Assembly: GCA_946546825.1 (NCBI GenBank)
Contig: CAMNOK010000009.1
Span: 1 to 41,936, forward strand
DNA length: 41,936 nucleotides
Origin: an uncultured bacterium
GTDB lineage: Bacteria; Bacteroidota; Bacteroidia; Bacteroidales; Bacteroidaceae
Reading direction: 5' to 3'
Below, one piece after another: positions 30,517-39,600 of the stretch (position 1 is the first letter of the stretch; each line of letters opens with the position of its first letter). The position numbers and the translations under genes were made by a program. The notes under the pieces were generated by a model. It was not told the origin of the DNA and did not search any database. It saw nothing but the letters and a program-made list of their open reading frames with translations.

Positions 30517-32061
30517 ATGGCAATCAAAAAAAGACCAGTCAGTCCGCGTCAGAAGATGATCAACTTGATGTATGTCGTCCTCATGGCGCTGCTTGCCTTG
30601 AACGTCTCAACAGAGGTGCTCAACGGCTTCTCCTTGGTTGAGGAGAGCCTGAACAGGACTACCTCTAATGCCACGAAACAGAATGCTTCCATCTATGAAG
30701 ATTTCGAGGAACAGATGAAGGCCAACCCCGGAAAGGTGAAGGCGTGGTTTGACAAGGCCATGGCTGTGAAGCGCAACAGCGATTCGCTCTACAACTTTGC
30801 GGAGCAGTTGAAGCGTGAAATCGTCAGGGAGGCCGATGGCAAGGATGCTGACATTCATAACATACGCAATAAAGAAGACCTTGAGGCAGCCTCTTTCGTG
30901 ATGCTCAATCCCGGAACCGGGAAGGGCAACCAACTCTACAAAGCTATCAATGGCTATCGGGAGGATATCTTGAAGATGATCACCGACCCGCAGCAGCGCG
31001 AGATCATTGCTGGCAACCTCTCGACGTCAATCCCCAAGAACGAGAATACACTCGGCAAGAGTTGGCAGGAGTATATGTTTGAGAATATGCCTGTAGCGGC
31101 AGCCGTCACGTTGCTCTCCAAGCTACAGAGCGATGTTCGCTATGCAGAGGGGGAAGTGCTCCACACACTGGTGTCCAACATCGACTTGAAGGATATTCGT
31201 GTCAACAAGCTCAGTGCCTTCGTCATTCCCGAGTCGCGCACGGTGATTAGCGGCGACCAGTTCAATGCCGAGATTGTCATGGCAGCCGTTGACACCACTC
31301 TTCAGCCGGAGATTTTTATTGGTAATACAAAACTAACTGGGAGCAACTATCGTTTCACGGCGGGTGCTGTGGGTGAACATTCCTTCAGTGGATATATCAC
31401 CATGCGTAATGGCAGTGGCGATGTGATCCGTCGTGACTTCTCTCAGAAATACACTGTCGTGGCACCGAGTGCCACTGTTTCGGCCGACCTGATGAATGTA
31501 CTCTATGCTGGATATGAGAACCCGGTCAGCATCAGCATTCCTGGCGTTCCTCTGAACGCCGTGTCAGCCACGATGAGCAGTGGCTCTTTCCGTTCCATCG
31601 GTATGGGGCGTTATATTGCCAAGCCTACAGCAGTCGGCCAGGACGTCACCATCACGGTGTCGGCCAATCAGAATGGACGGTCACGTCAGATGGGAACCTT
31701 CACATTCCATGTGCGCAAGTTACCCGACCCCATGGCATACATCAAGATTGGCACCGACCGCTTCCGTGGTGGTGGTATGACCAAGGCTGCGCTGATGGAG
31801 GCCGATGGCATCAAAGCCGCCATCGATGATGGAATCCTCGATATAGCCTTTCAGGTGCAAGGCTTTGAAACCGTGTTCTTCGATAACATGGGTAATGCCG
31901 TGCCGTTGGCATCCGACGGAGCCCATTTCTCTGGACGTCAGAAAGATGCCTTCCGTAAGTTGTCTCGCAACCGCCGTTTCTATATCCGTGGCGTGAAAGC
32001 CATTGGTCCTGACGGCATCAGTCGAACTCTGCCTTCTGCGATGGAGGTCATCGTGAAGTGA
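30517..32061 (+). CDS. gldM: T9SS motor shaft protein GldM/PorM
   Basis: 514 residues. The N-terminus 'RQKMINLMYVVLMALLALNV' followed by 'STEVLNGFSLVEESL' is diagnostic: a short cytoplasmic piece, one membrane helix and a periplasmic helical domain. After about residue 225 there are beta domains ('VIPESRTVISGDQFNAEIVM', 'VAPSATVSADLMNVLYAGYE') that form the periplasmic shaft reaching the GldK/GldN ring. The C-terminus ends '...RTLPSAMEVIVK'. Starts 34 bases after gldL. Confidence 0.95.
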   Translation: MAIKKRPVSPRQKMINLMYVVLMALLALNVSTEVLNGFSLVEESLNRTTSNATKQNASIYEDFEEQMKANPGKVKAWFDKAMAVKRNSDSLYNFAEQLKREIVREADGKDADIHNIRNKEDLEAASFVMLNPGTGKGNQLYKAINGYREDILKMITDPQQREIIAGNLSTSIPKNENTLGKSWQEYMFENMPVAAAVTLLSKLQSDVRYAEGEVLHTLVSNIDLKDIRVNKLSAFVIPESRTVISGDQFNAEIVMAAVDTTLQPEIFIGNTKLTGSNYRFTAGAVGEHSFSGYITMRNGSGDVIRRDFSQKYTVVAPSATVSADLMNVLYAGYENPVSISIPGVPLNAVSATMSSGSFRSIGMGRYIAKPTAVGQDVTITVSANQNGRSRQMGTFTFHVRKLPDPMAYIKIGTDRFRGGGMTKAALMEADGIKAAIDDGILDIAFQVQGFETVFFDNMGNAVPLASDGAHFSGRQKDAFRKLSRNRRFYIRGVKAIGPDGISRTLPSAMEVIVK

Positions 32062-32133
32062 AAAATGTAAAAACGAAAAGTCATTCATTCGTCATGAAGC
32101 ATGATGCATGATGCATTAAGCATAAACAAAGAT

Positions 32134-33204
32134 ATGAAGAAACTATTGATAAGCTTACTCCTGTTTGCCATGGCATCCACAATGCTCCAGGCTCAGCCGG
32201 CACGTCGCCGTGTGCAACAAAAACAGCAACAGCAGGCAGCTGCCAACAAGTCGAACGCCGACAATATGACGGTACGCGCACAGATATCCTTCCCCACAAT
32301 GGCCAAGATGTCTGAAGATGTGGTGTGGCGGCGTGACATCTATCGGGAAATAGACCTGACCAAGGATGCCAACGCAGGCCTTTACTATCCCGTAGAACCC
32401 GTCGGTTCTCAGATGAATCTTTTCACCTATATCTTCAAGTTGGTGATGAAGGGTAATAACGGTGGCATCAAGGCCTATGAGTATCGACTCGACGGCAACG
32501 AAGTCTTCACAGACAGTGCCCGCATCAAACCGTTGCAGTTCTTGGACGACTATCATATCTATTATGAGCGTACCAACCGGGGTATCCGCATCGACGATAG
32601 TGACATACCGTCGCGAGAGGTCACCTCTTATTATCTGAAGGAGAGTGCCTACTACGACCAGGCCACCTCAACATTCCACACCAAGGTGCTGGCATTGTGT
32701 CCCATCATGTCTCGTGAGGATGACTTTGGTGAGGCTCCTGCCAAATATCCTCTGTTCTGGATTAAGTACGATGACCTGGCTCCCTTCCTGGCCAAGCAGA
32801 CCATGATGACGAGCAATCTCAACAATGCCGCCACGATGAGTGTTGATGACTTTTTCTCCACCAACCGCTATGACGGAAAGATCTATAAGACCAACAATAT
32901 GCTGGGACAGACCTTGGCACAGGCTTGTGGTCAGGACTCGGCCAAGATGTCTAAGGAACAGAAGCGTATCGAGGCAGAGCTCAAAGAGTTTGAGAAACAT
33001 ATCTGGGGTGATCCCGCCAAGCGCGACTCGTTGGACAGCATAGCAGCCGCCGAAGCCGACAAGAGCAAGAAGGCTGTCAAGAAGACACGTCGCTCAGGTC
33101 AGACCGGATCTGCCACCACCGTCTCTAAGAATCGCCGCTCTGGTCAACGCTCATCCGTAGCATCGGGCAGTGCGCGTGTCACCGTACGCAGAGAGAGACA
33201 TTAA
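32134..33204 (+). CDS. gldN: T9SS ring protein GldN/PorN
   Basis: 356 residues from ATG 32134, which gives a clean signal peptide ('MKKLLISLLLFAMASTMLQA', then Q). The upstream in-frame ATG at 32101 adds an unlikely polar stretch. Family motifs: 'DDVVWRRDIYREIDLTKDAN'-like entry (here 'EDVVWRRDIYREIDL'), 'NLFTYIFKLV', 'IKAYEYRLDGNEVF', 'YYLKESAYYDQATSTFHTKV' and 'LFWIKYDDL'. A basic, Ser/Arg-rich C-terminal tail (from about residue 315) is longer than in many relatives. It binds GldK to form the periplasmic ring of the secretion complex. Confidence 0.94.
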   Translation: MKKLLISLLLFAMASTMLQAQPARRRVQQKQQQQAAANKSNADNMTVRAQISFPTMAKMSEDVVWRRDIYREIDLTKDANAGLYYPVEPVGSQMNLFTYIFKLVMKGNNGGIKAYEYRLDGNEVFTDSARIKPLQFLDDYHIYYERTNRGIRIDDSDIPSREVTSYYLKESAYYDQATSTFHTKVLALCPIMSREDDFGEAPAKYPLFWIKYDDLAPFLAKQTMMTSNLNNAATMSVDDFFSTNRYDGKIYKTNNMLGQTLAQACGQDSAKMSKEQKRIEAELKEFEKHIWGDPAKRDSLDSIAAAEADKSKKAVKKTRRSGQTGSATTVSKNRRSGQRSSVASGSARVTVRRERH

Positions 33205-33233
33205 AAAAATAGATAGTTAAAAGTAGAAAGCTT

Positions 33234-33890
33234 ATGAAGAAAATTTTTACCATGATGGTGTTGGCAGCAACATTCTTTTGCGCCACACCCGCCAAGGCTC
33301 AGTTTGAGTATGGCGTAAAAGCCGGACTGGATTTTACTAAAATCAACAGTCTGGGCAATGACGTCAAAACCAAGAACCATGCAGGCTTCTTCTTGGGTCC
33401 GACCGTTGCCTTCACGTTCCCCATTGTGGGCGTAGGCATCGATGCTTCAGCACTTTATGAGCATCGTGAAAACAAAATCAACGACCAGAAGGTGCGTCAG
33501 AACAGCATCAACATTCCTGTTAACGTACGCTATGGAATAGGACTGGCCAGCTTAGTCAAGGTCTTCGCCTTCACAGGACCTCAGTTTGCCTTCAATCTTG
33601 GCAAGCGCGACTTTGACTGGGTTGACCCCACGTCTGTTTCCAGCACTACTAGCGGTGGCGTCAGCTATGCTAAGGAAAACTTCCAGCTGAAGAAATCCAA
33701 CCTGAGTTGGAACATCGGTGTAGGTGCTACGGTGTTGAAGCATGTGCAGGCCACTGTCAACTACAACATCGGTCTGGGCAAGACCAGTGACTATAAAGGC
33801 TCAACTGTCGCCGACGATGCTGAAACCATCTACAAGAGGGCCAAGGGTTCCAGCAACACTTGGCAGGTGGGCGTAGCCTATCTGTTCTGA
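33234..33890 (+). CDS. Outer-membrane beta-barrel protein (PorT/OMP_b-brl_2 type)
   Basis: 218 residues with a signal peptide (cleaved after 'TPAKA'). The mature part 'QFEYGVKAGLDFTKINSLG' and alternating strands ('GFFLGPTVAFTFPIVGVGID', 'SINIPVNVRYGIGL', 'NIGVGATVLKHVQATVNYNI') end in '...WQVGVAYLF', a terminal aromatic typical of barrels. The family is the eight- to ten-stranded porin-like/PorT group. Its place 29 bases after gldN and before the terminator makes it the sixth gene of the T9SS operon. Whether it is the true PorT or another small barrel cannot be settled here. Confidence 0.85.
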   Translation: MKKIFTMMVLAATFFCATPAKAQFEYGVKAGLDFTKINSLGNDVKTKNHAGFFLGPTVAFTFPIVGVGIDASALYEHRENKINDQKVRQNSINIPVNVRYGIGLASLVKVFAFTGPQFAFNLGKRDFDWVDPTSVSSTTSGGVSYAKENFQLKKSNLSWNIGVGATVLKHVQATVNYNIGLGKTSDYKGSTVADDAETIYKRAKGSSNTWQVGVAYLF

Positions 33891-33914
33891 TTTTTGGGGA
33901 CTTGAATATAAAAA

Positions 33915-33951
33915 GAGGGAACCGTTCTTGCGGTTTCCTCATTTTATTTTT
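33915..33951 (+). terminator. Rho-independent terminator of the T9SS operon
   Basis: Stem GAGGGAACCG / CGGTTTCCTC (10 bp, one G:T pair) with loop TTCTTG, followed by ATTTTATTTTT. It lies 24 bases after the last barrel gene and partly supplies the upstream region of priA. Confidence 0.8.
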
Positions 33952-33952
33952 G

Positions 33953-33960
33953 TACTTTTG
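33953..33960 (+). promoter_or_regulatory. -7 element (TACTTTTG) of priA
   Basis: TACTTTTG ends 7 bases before the priA ATG; TTG at 33928-33930, about 22 bases upstream, is a weak -33. A nearly leaderless mRNA is predicted. Confidence 0.55.
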
Positions 33961-33967
33961 TCACGCC

Positions 33968-36268
33968 ATGCGATACGTTGATGTTATTCTCCCATTGCCC
34001 TTGGAGGGGCTTTTCACCTATGCCATCGGTGACTCATTGGCAGCCGGTGTACAGTTAGGAGTACGCTTGCTGGTGCCGTTGGGCAAGAGTAAGACCTATA
34101 CGGCGTTGGCTGTAAGACTGCACGACGAGAAGCCCGACTTTGAGGTCAGGGAGGTCATCAGCGTGCTCGATGCTTCGCCTGTCCTGCTACCTGCCCAGTA
34201 TGAATTGTGGAAGTGGATGGCCGACTACTACATGGCTCCGCTGGGCGAGATCTACAAGGCAGCCCTCCCTTCCGGCCTGAAGGCGGAAGAAGGTTTTAAG
34301 CCTCGCACAGAGACATACGTCACCCTGGGGCCGGCCTTCCGAACAGAACAGGGCTTGCATGTAGCCATCGATATGCTTCGCCGTGCGCAGAAGCAACAGA
34401 AGCTGCTCCTCGACTACCTCAGCATGGTCGGGGTGGGGGAGCTCAACGATTTTGACGAACAAAGGCTTGCCGAAACGCTCGCTGTGGAGCTAACCCGTGA
34501 GGAACTTGTCAACGAGAGCCATTGCACGGCAGCGGCATTGAAGGGTCTCACAGACCGCCAGATTCTTGTCACCTATCAGAAGGAGGTGGGACGATTGAAC
34601 CATGGCGGTGAGCCCCATCCCGATCATATCAAGCCGTTAAGTGGAGCTCAGCAAGACGCCTACAACCAGATTCTTCTTCAATGGATGAAGCACCGTGTGG
34701 TGTTGCTCCATGGCGTCACCTCCAGCGGCAAGACCGAGATTTACATCCACCTCATCCAGAAACAGCTTGACGAGGGCCGACAGGTGCTCTACCTGTTGCC
34801 GGAGATAGCCCTCACTGTGCAGATGATGGAGCGTCTGCGCTCTGTCTTCGGCAACCGACTTGGCATCTATCATTCCAGATACAGTGATGCCGAACGGGTG
34901 GAGATATGGCAGAAGCAACTGTCCAGGAATCCCTATGATGTCATTCTCGGGGCTCGTTCTGCCGTCTTTCTGCCGTTCCAGCGTCTGGGACTCGTCATCG
35001 TTGACGAAGAGCATGAGACATCTTTCAAGCAGCAGGACCCCATGCCCCGTTACCATGCACGCAGTGCGGCCATCATGATGCAATCTTCGTCCACGCTCTG
35101 CCAACAGCAGAAACCTTTCATCCTGCTCGGCACTGCCACACCCTCAGTGGAAAGCTATTATAATGCGCAGCAGGGAAAGTATGGACTTGTAGAACTAAAG
35201 ACCCGCTATAAGGATATGGCCCTTCCGGAGGTGGAGGTAGTCGATGTCAAGGACTTGCGGCGACGCAAGATGATGAACGGCCCCTTCTCGCCGCGTCTGC
35301 TGGCCGCCATACGAAGTGCTTTGGACAACAAGCGTCAGGTTATTCTCTTCCAGAACCGCCGGGGCTTTGCTCCGATGGTGGAATGTAAGGTCTGCGGATG
35401 GGTGCCCCACTGCAAGAACTGTGATGTCAGCCTGACGCTCCACAAGAACCTGAATGTGCTGACCTGCCATTATTGCGGCTATACCTATGGTGTGCCTACG
35501 GCGTGCCCCTGCTGCGGCAGCACTGAGCTGCGGGGGCGTGGCTATGGAACGGAGAAGATAGAAGACCAGGTGATGAATCTTTTTCCTGAAGCCCGTGTGG
35601 CACGCATGGACCTCGACACCACGCGTTCCCGCAATGCCTATGAGCGACTGATTGCCGACTTTGCCAGCGGTCGCACCAATGTGCTGATTGGCACACAGAT
35701 GATTTCCAAGGGACTCGACTTCGACCGCGTCTCCGTGGTGGGCATTCTCGATGCCGACACCATGCTTAACTACCCCGACTTCCGTGCCTATGAGCATGCC
35801 TTCATGATGATGTCTCAGGTGGCTGGCCGTGCCGGCAGGAAAGGACAGCGCGGACTTGTGGTGCTGCAGACACGCAATCCGGAACTGCCCGTCATCCGAC
35901 AGGTCGTTGCCAACGACTGGTCTTCCTTCTATGACATGCTGCTGGCAGAACGCCGACAGTTCCACTATCCGCCTTTCTATCGTCTGATTTATGTCTTTTT
36001 GCGCCATCGCCATGAAAGCGTTGTCGAGTCGGCAGCTACCTTCATGGGAAGCCTGCTGCGGCGGTGGTTTGGCCAGCGTGTGCTCGGTCCGGACAAACCG
36101 TCCATATCACGGGTGAAGACTATGCACATCAGAAAGATAGTCTTGAAGTTGGAACATGGCATCGATCTTAAGCTGGTGCGCCAATATCTTCGCCAGGCAG
36201 AGCAGGCCGTACTGCAAGACAAACACTATGCCTCCGTGCAAGTATATTTCGATGTCGATCCGTTGTAG
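33968..36268 (+). CDS. priA: Replication restart helicase PriA
   Basis: 766 residues from ATG 33968; the frame extends upstream only through the promoter and terminator. The N-terminal DNA-binding domain begins 'MRYVDVILPLPLEGLFTYAI'. Walker A is 'GVTSSGKT' (249-256), Walker B 'VIVDEEHE' with DEEH at 346-349. The zinc-binding insert has eight cysteines at 473, 476, 482, 485, 500, 503, 513 and 516. Later motifs include 'GTQMISKGLDFDRV', 'DADTMLNYPDFRA' and 'SQVAGRAGR'. PriA reloads the replisome at stalled forks, a chromosomal housekeeping function. Confidence 0.96.
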   Translation: MRYVDVILPLPLEGLFTYAIGDSLAAGVQLGVRLLVPLGKSKTYTALAVRLHDEKPDFEVREVISVLDASPVLLPAQYELWKWMADYYMAPLGEIYKAALPSGLKAEEGFKPRTETYVTLGPAFRTEQGLHVAIDMLRRAQKQQKLLLDYLSMVGVGELNDFDEQRLAETLAVELTREELVNESHCTAAALKGLTDRQILVTYQKEVGRLNHGGEPHPDHIKPLSGAQQDAYNQILLQWMKHRVVLLHGVTSSGKTEIYIHLIQKQLDEGRQVLYLLPEIALTVQMMERLRSVFGNRLGIYHSRYSDAERVEIWQKQLSRNPYDVILGARSAVFLPFQRLGLVIVDEEHETSFKQQDPMPRYHARSAAIMMQSSSTLCQQQKPFILLGTATPSVESYYNAQQGKYGLVELKTRYKDMALPEVEVVDVKDLRRRKMMNGPFSPRLLAAIRSALDNKRQVILFQNRRGFAPMVECKVCGWVPHCKNCDVSLTLHKNLNVLTCHYCGYTYGVPTACPCCGSTELRGRGYGTEKIEDQVMNLFPEARVARMDLDTTRSRNAYERLIADFASGRTNVLIGTQMISKGLDFDRVSVVGILDADTMLNYPDFRAYEHAFMMMSQVAGRAGRKGQRGLVVLQTRNPELPVIRQVVANDWSSFYDMLLAERRQFHYPPFYRLIYVFLRHRHESVVESAATFMGSLLRRWFGQRVLGPDKPSISRVKTMHIRKIVLKLEHGIDLKLVRQYLRQAEQAVLQDKHYASVQVYFDVDPL

Positions 36269-36307
36269 GCTACATTGCAAACTATTATATACTTAGCATA
36301 CCATAGA

Positions 36308-36341
36308 AAAAGGTGCGGGACCTCGCGGTTCCGCACCTTTT
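36308..36341. terminator. Strong bidirectional terminator
   Basis: AAAAGGTGCGG and CCGCACCTTTT are perfectly complementary, and the stem extends inward to about 15 bp around a tetraloop-like TCGC. A-runs on one side and T-runs on the other let it stop priA transcription and the opposing small-protein transcript. Confidence 0.85.
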
Positions 36342-36419
36342 GATAATTAAACTTTAATAAAAACAGGCCGCACTTTCAACATTCACATGCTCCATGCGAG
36401 CCCCAACAAATTCTAAAAA

Positions 36420-36596
36420 TTAGTCTTCCCATACGCTATGGTGCTGGTACATCTGACCATCACCCATCTCGTAGGTGTCACGTCCGAGGACCTCACCGTT
36501 GGGATCGGCCTCCTCGTTAATCTTCGACAGTGCAATCATCTGTTGCATCTCTGCGTCGAGGTACCTTGTCTCTGGTCTTTTATATGTCTTCTTCAT
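36420..36596 (-). CDS. Small 58-residue protein behind the giant surface protein gene
   Basis: The minus strand has a clean ATG frame of 58 codons plus stop. The N-terminus is basic ('MKKTYKRPETRYLDAE'), then a 'MQQMIALSKINEE' helix and an acidic, Gly/Asp/His-rich C-terminus ending in 'HHSVWED'. Short proteins starting 'MKKTYxxPxT' and continuing '..QQMIA' are recurrent in Prevotella genomes; I recall the pattern but not a function. There is no signal peptide or membrane helix. It lies 71 bases downstream of the 1618-residue gene on the same strand, behind a hairpin, and 78 bases before a strong terminator. It is therefore probably the last gene of that transcript. A long frame on the opposite strand (36530-38110) is spurious. 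Confidence 0.65.
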   Translation of the reverse strand: MKKTYKRPETRYLDAEMQQMIALSKINEEADPNGEVLGRDTYEMGDGQMYQHHSVWED

Positions 36597-36630
36597 ATCT
36601 TTTAGTGTTTTTAAAGTTCATGAATAGCAC

Positions 36631-36655
36631 CCCCTCCCCCAAGGCGGGGGAAGGG
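36631..36655. other. GC-rich hairpin between the giant gene and the small protein gene
   Basis: Arms CCCCTCCCCC and GGGGGAAGGG (10 bp with one mismatch) around a 5-base loop, without a T-run on the minus strand. It may protect or attenuate the transcript rather than terminate it fully. Confidence 0.55.
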
Positions 36656-36667
36656 AGAGACTATGAT

Positions 36668-39600
36668 TTATTTCACCATTACCTTGAAGCTGGTACCGTC
36701 GGCCTTCTTCACGATGTTCAGACCCTTCTGGAGTCTGGGCTGCTGCACACCGGCAGCATTGAAGATGCCTACGTTACCCTCGGTCAGAGCCTCGATAGCG
36801 TTGATGCCGTTGGTGACACCCTCGCCGAAGAAGTAAGCGGCGCGAGCACCGGCTGCCTCTGTCAGATAAGCATGGTTAGCACGGACGGTAGGCTGCCCGC
36901 CTTCGGCTACGCGGTAGAAGCCAACCTTGCCGTTGTTGTTCTGCAGCACGAAGCTTCCTACAGGAGCGGCAGTCTCTGCATAGACACCGGTCAGCAGACC
37001 TTCGGTTGTGGTCAGATTTATACCCTGAGCATCGCCTGTGAGGACTGCATCCCAAGCACCCTCAATGATGTAAGGTTTGTTGGCCACGATAGCGTCAGCC
37101 GGAGTGAGAGTCAGTACGTCGCCGTTAGTGGCATCACAGGTATATACCTTCACGCCCTCGGGCAGCTCAGCAACAGCGAACGGCAGCATGGTGGTGCCAT
37201 AGCCGGCAGCGGTGGTGTTGATGGTAATCTCGGGCTTGGTGGTCTCAACGAGCTTGAAGTCGATGTGAGAGTTCACGGTATAGACACCAGCATCCTGAGA
37301 ACCGATGAACTGGTTCTTGACATTGTTCCAAATATTATAGACTCCGTCCTTGGACGTTGCAATAATCTTAAATGCAGCTGCCTTTTCGACATCCGTTGTA
37401 GTGCGAATACCGGAGCCGTCACCAGAGTTATAGCCTGTCTTTCCATCTGTCACATAGCGGACATTGCCTTCAGCATCAATCTGAGACAAAGTGTAGTTAT
37501 TGCCTTCAACCTTGGTGAAGGTAAATGCCTGAGCCAGGTTGGTGTTAACCTCGGCAGCATACTTGATATTATAGTTGCCTTGGTCTGTACGATCACCTGC
37601 AATGAAAGTCATAGCCTTATTGTCGTAATCCCAACCGCCATAAGTCAGGACAACTGCAAAGAGTTGACCATCAGCAGGAGCATTCAGCTCAACGTTGCTG
37701 TAAGCAGTTTCGGCAGCCTGCAAATCTTCAACAGCCTGAAGGACTCCATCAATAGTTGCTTTGTCATTATCATAAACACCCTGAGCTGTAGAGATGGCAG
37801 ATGTCAGAGCCGTAGCAGCAGATGCAGGAATCTGGAAAGCAGCGTCGCCGACATTGGCTGTTACGTTAGCAGCACTGGCTGTAGTAATCTCAGCAAGAAG
37901 CTGTGGTTTGATATCATCAGCAGTAGCTTTTACAATAACAATGTCGCCATATACATACTGGCTCTGACCACTGGTATCGTTATTCTTCTTACGAAGACCA
38001 AGTACATAGTCTCCAGCTTCACCAGTAGTGAAGAAAGCTTCATAGCTCTTCCAAGCATTCACGTCTGCATCAGCATTGGTTGCGTCAACGGGCAGGTCAG
38101 TAGAAGATAGTGTAACATTAGATCCATCGGGAGCAGCCATGCTAACATAGCCATCCTTCTTACAGTCACCCCATCCACCATAGACAAAGGTAATCTTATA
38201 CATAGTGTTGGCCTTCAGAGGCATGGTGTAGCCAGTAGCATAACCGTAGTAAGCAGACTGTTTTGTGAAGAGAGCTTTATGGGAGGTCGTTGCTGCCAAT
38301 CCAGCGTTGGAGCCATTCATGTAGCGTACATTGTAACCATCGGCAGAAGCACCCTTTACGCGCTGCCAGCCAGTAGGATTGATATTACCGCTTTGACCAC
38401 TGTAATCAGCCTCGAAGGAGCCGTCGTAAACAGCATTCACCTCAGTAGCATTAACTGTCCAAGTGGCATCGGTAATAGCAGCGGTAGCAGCCTGCACATC
38501 CTCTTGTGAGTTCTCTGCAGTCTGGTCGATAGCCTGAGCAGCAGCAATCGTGGCAGCAGCCTCGATGTTGTTGTAAGGAGCATATTCGCCAGCCTCGAAG
38601 CCATAGACATGAGTATTGATAGCAGTTTCAATAGCGGTGTTCAGGTTTGCATAGTCCTCAGCGGTAGCAGGAATAAACTTCGCTTCATCTGACAACAGTA
38701 CGGCGTCAGCCAGAGAGAACCAATTATGAGTAGCAGTAGTTGATTCGTGAATGGTAATCGTTACTTCGCCATCCTCAGCAAGAGTGAAGGGCAGGAAGCG
38801 CCATTCCCAACCGAAACCTACACCCTCTCTTGCAAATTCGCCGTCACCATAGTTGGCAGCACCACTGAGATCAATACCCTTAGAAGTAGCACCAGCATTC
38901 GGAAGTGTGACAGTATTTGCAGTTGCCGAAGCGGAGATAGTACCAGTTACATCACCTGAAGCACGGGCAGCAACCTTAACGATATAGTTACCAGCGGGCA
39001 ATGTTGCAGTCTTGGTATATGTGCAATTGAAACCATGTGATGCACCCCATCCTTCTTTACCCTGCTCATAATAGTCGCGAGTTTCACCACTCCAGTGCTC
39101 GCTGCTATTTGTCTGAGGAATATCATCAATGTCGTCTCCACCAGTATTGTACTTTGCAGTAGCAGTCCAAGTAGAGAAGTCACCAATCACGGTAGTCAAG
39201 GGATAAGTATAATTGGTAGAAACATAATTGGCTGTCAACTCACGGACGGTGTACTGCTCCTCTGCAGCGATAGCTGCTGCGGCTGCAGTAGTGGGAACAG
39301 AAAGGCTTATGCTCTCACAAATGCTTGTGCTAATGAGGTCAGCCTCGGCCTTGGCAACGAGGGATTTAGCATAGCTGTTCCAGTTTGCAACGCCAGCGGT
39401 GAAAGTAGTGAGGTAGTCGTCAACAAGAGCCTTCTGCGTGTCGTACCACTCGATGGTCTCCTCAGGAGTTTCAGCAACAGCAGTTTCCAGGTTGCTACGG
39501 TCTGTACCACCGACATTGGCGTATGTTGAATTTGCCAGAGCGGTATTGGCATTAGCCACAGCCTGCTCGTAGGCAATCTTTGATGCAGCTACGCTCGGCT

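Noticed and set aside
36530..38110. 526-residue plus-strand reading frame opposite the giant gene
   Set aside because: It is antisense to a gene with a signal peptide, duplicated modules and a sorting tail, and also overlaps the small-protein gene. Its openness follows from the codon use of the opposite strand.
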